The notes under the pieces were generated by a model. The model was not told where the DNA came from. It searched no databases and was given only the letters and a program-made list of their open reading frames with translations. A stretch of DNA of 64,000 nt from contig JANPZY010000004.1 of NCBI GenBank assembly GCA_024707325.1, forward strand, positions 992,001 to 1,056,000, in the 5' to 3' direction. Below are positions 62,892 through 64,000 of this stretch, one piece after another (positions within the stretch are counted from its first letter, which is position 1; every line of letters begins with the position of its first letter). A program made the translations under genes and the position numbers. Origin of the DNA: Opitutus sp. (GTDB lineage: Bacteria > Verrucomicrobiota > Verrucomicrobiia > Opitutales > Opitutaceae).

Positions 62892-63255
62892 TTTTTCAAT
62901 GTCGCTCACTTCCACGTAAACCATCGGACGCCCGAGCACGCCGAATGGTCCAACTCTGAGCACGCCACGCACAACAACTTCGCGCCCGTCGAAGCCCCGG
63001 ACAAAATTTTTTTTCTTTGTCGGGCGCAGGCCGCATCGAGGGCAGCAAACTCAGCTGAATAAAAGGCGCAGAACCATATTCGTTCTTCGGACAGAGCAAC
63101 GTCTCCTCAACGTGGAAGAAGATAAACCCGCGAACTCGGACTTCGGCGTCGAGCATCTCGCGCGTCGGGCGCGAAATATCTGCGAGCGACAGCACGCGGT
63201 CGTTCTTCGCGCAGCCGACGAAAGCCAAGATGAGCAGAAAGAAAAGCGGTCTCAT
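62886..63255 (-). pseudogene. cassette gene: lipoprotein with OB-fold-like domain, frameshifted
   Basis: The N-terminal frame gives a lipobox (LAFVGCAK, Cys15) and strands like EVRVRGFIFFHVEETLLC. After a run of A (63006-63019 region; T on the plus strand) the other frame reads FVRGFDGREVVVRGVLRVGPF and ends VEVSDIEKG with a TAA inside the attC outer site, exactly where a cassette gene should end. So a 1-base slip in the run is the only defect. The layout (repeated VRG strands) suggests an OB-type fold. Confidence 0.65.
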
Positions 63256-63260
63256 TTTTT

Positions 63261-63326
63261 GGCTAACGTTTGAGGTCAGACACGACCGGGCGCAGCCCGG
63301 TCGTTGTCTGTGCCGACTGGATCGGC
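63261..63326 (-). other. short divergent attC site
   Basis: 66 bp. Outer sites GGCTAAC and GATCGGC (one off the usual GTT form); stem CACGACCGGGC / GCCCGGTCGTTG with a 3-base loop. Much shorter than the others. Confidence 0.7.
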
Positions 63327-63334
63327 CTTCTTAT

Positions 63335-64000
63335 TCATAGGAGCTTTTCGATTTTCGGTTTAAGCGCAGCTTCAATCGTGGCCTTCAGATCGCTGATAAC
63401 CTTCTGCTGATCGGCAGGAGATAACTCATCCCATCTTTCCTTCCATTCAATCCCTCGAACCTCCCGAACTCCGCGTGCTTCGACATCCACGCCGATTCTC
63501 TTAGCTGGCGCTGTCGAGTAAACGAAGAGCCCGGTGTTACATCCGATCAGCACGCTCTTCAGACCAAAAATCTTCGAAGGAATCACCTCAATCCCACCGA
63601 ACCCGGTCTCGCCTCCATAGAGGCCTTGATTCCGCTGGGAGACGATGAACACAACTGCATCGTAGTCTTTCGCGAACAAGCTCAAGCCCGTCAGTTGGCC
63701 TTCGGCGAAGCGAGCTTCGATCAGCCTCTTCGCAGTAGCCCTTAACTCGTCGCTAACCGGTGTAACGACATAGCCTTTGGCGGCGAGTGACTGCACGACG
63801 ACACCTTCCGCAGTATCCAAAACACTGAAGGCTTCTGCTTGGCTGGAGTGCTCTTTCTGAATCACCGGAAGCACGCCCATCGAGTGAAACTTGATTTCGG
63901 GCGAAAGGTCGCTCACCACAGCGACTCTCTTAATAGAAGCGCGGTCAGCTTGGGATACGGGAGTCGCGCAACCGCCAAGAAGCAATGCTGCGCAGACGAA
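63335..64000 (-). CDS. cassette gene: probable lipoprotein (start outside window)
   Basis: The frame is open to the window edge, so the start codon lies beyond 64000. The visible part begins in a signal peptide with a lipobox (LLLGGCATP). A 200-residue domain follows with KRVAVVSDLSPEI, an SVLDTAEGVVVQSLAAKGYVV stretch, and KDYDAVVFIVSQR, a pattern like periplasmic lipoproteins of the LpoB/GNA1162 type. The C-terminus is a charged helix. Confidence 0.6.
   Translation of the reverse strand, partial: FVCAALLLGGCATPVSQADRASIKRVAVVSDLSPEIKFHSMGVLPVIQKEHSSQAEAFSVLDTAEGVVVQSLAAKGYVVTPVSDELRATAKRLIEARFAEGQLTGLSLFAKDYDAVVFIVSQRNQGLYGGETGFGGIEVIPSKIFGLKSVLIGCNTGLFVYSTAPAKRIGVDVEARGVREVRGIEWKERWDELSPADQQKVISDLKATIEAALKPKIEKLL

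Overview
The window looks like a high-GC chromosome segment from a Verrucomicrobiota bacterium of the Opitutaceae type. This is inferred from gene content: MacB/FtsX-like orphan permeases, secreted proteins with Thr-Pro linkers, and a dense set of xylan and plant-polysaccharide enzymes. No rRNA or single-copy marker is present to fix the taxon.

Layout. 1-12.5 kb: FtsX/MacB-type ABC permeases (one frameshifted), a membrane acyltransferase, a large secreted repeat protein, and an efflux-like cluster (permease, small exported protein, ATPase, TolC-like channel). 12.6 kb: tRNA-Leu(CAA), then a VOC-family gene. 13.4-17.2 kb: integron-type cassette array A. 17.5-42.6 kb: a hemicellulose-utilisation region with three CE1-like esterases carrying a CBM48-like N-domain, GH39, GH3, GH97, an unassigned alpha/alpha-barrel protein, an S9-like hydrolase, three GH43 proteins, a type-B carboxylesterase, GH51, an alpha/beta acetyl esterase and an SGNH acetylesterase. 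42.6-53.1 kb: a XylR-like AraC regulator, a large sensor kinase with its LuxR-type response regulator, GH2 and GH9. 53.4 kb: RidA. 54.1-64 kb: cassette arrays B and C, separated by a leader-like segment and a complete IS3-family element.

The enzymes fit together as an arabinoxylan system. Esterases remove acetyl or feruloyl groups, GH43 and GH51 remove arabinose, and GH39, GH3 and GH43 release xylose. XylR and the two-component pair are the likely regulators.

The arrays hold about 14 small genes, all on the minus strand, each followed by an imperfect-palindrome attC of about 99 bp. No integron integrase lies in the window. Inside one attC of array A sits an IS110-family element of about 1.18 kb. 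Its 5' noncoding end folds like a bridge RNA, and its predicted target guides spell the conserved attC arm (left TTGGCTCT, right CTRGCGC, core CT), so it appears programmed to hit cassette attachment sites. This is the most interesting system in the window.

Other unexplained structure: a 22-bp tandem repeat (11-bp half units) at six loci, mostly directly after stop codons; three tandem copies of a 200-bp element with 30-bp inverted ends; a palindrome flanking both sides of one gene; attI-like sites at 17.1 and 58.3 kb; and about ten single-base frameshifts in eight genes that may be sequence errors.
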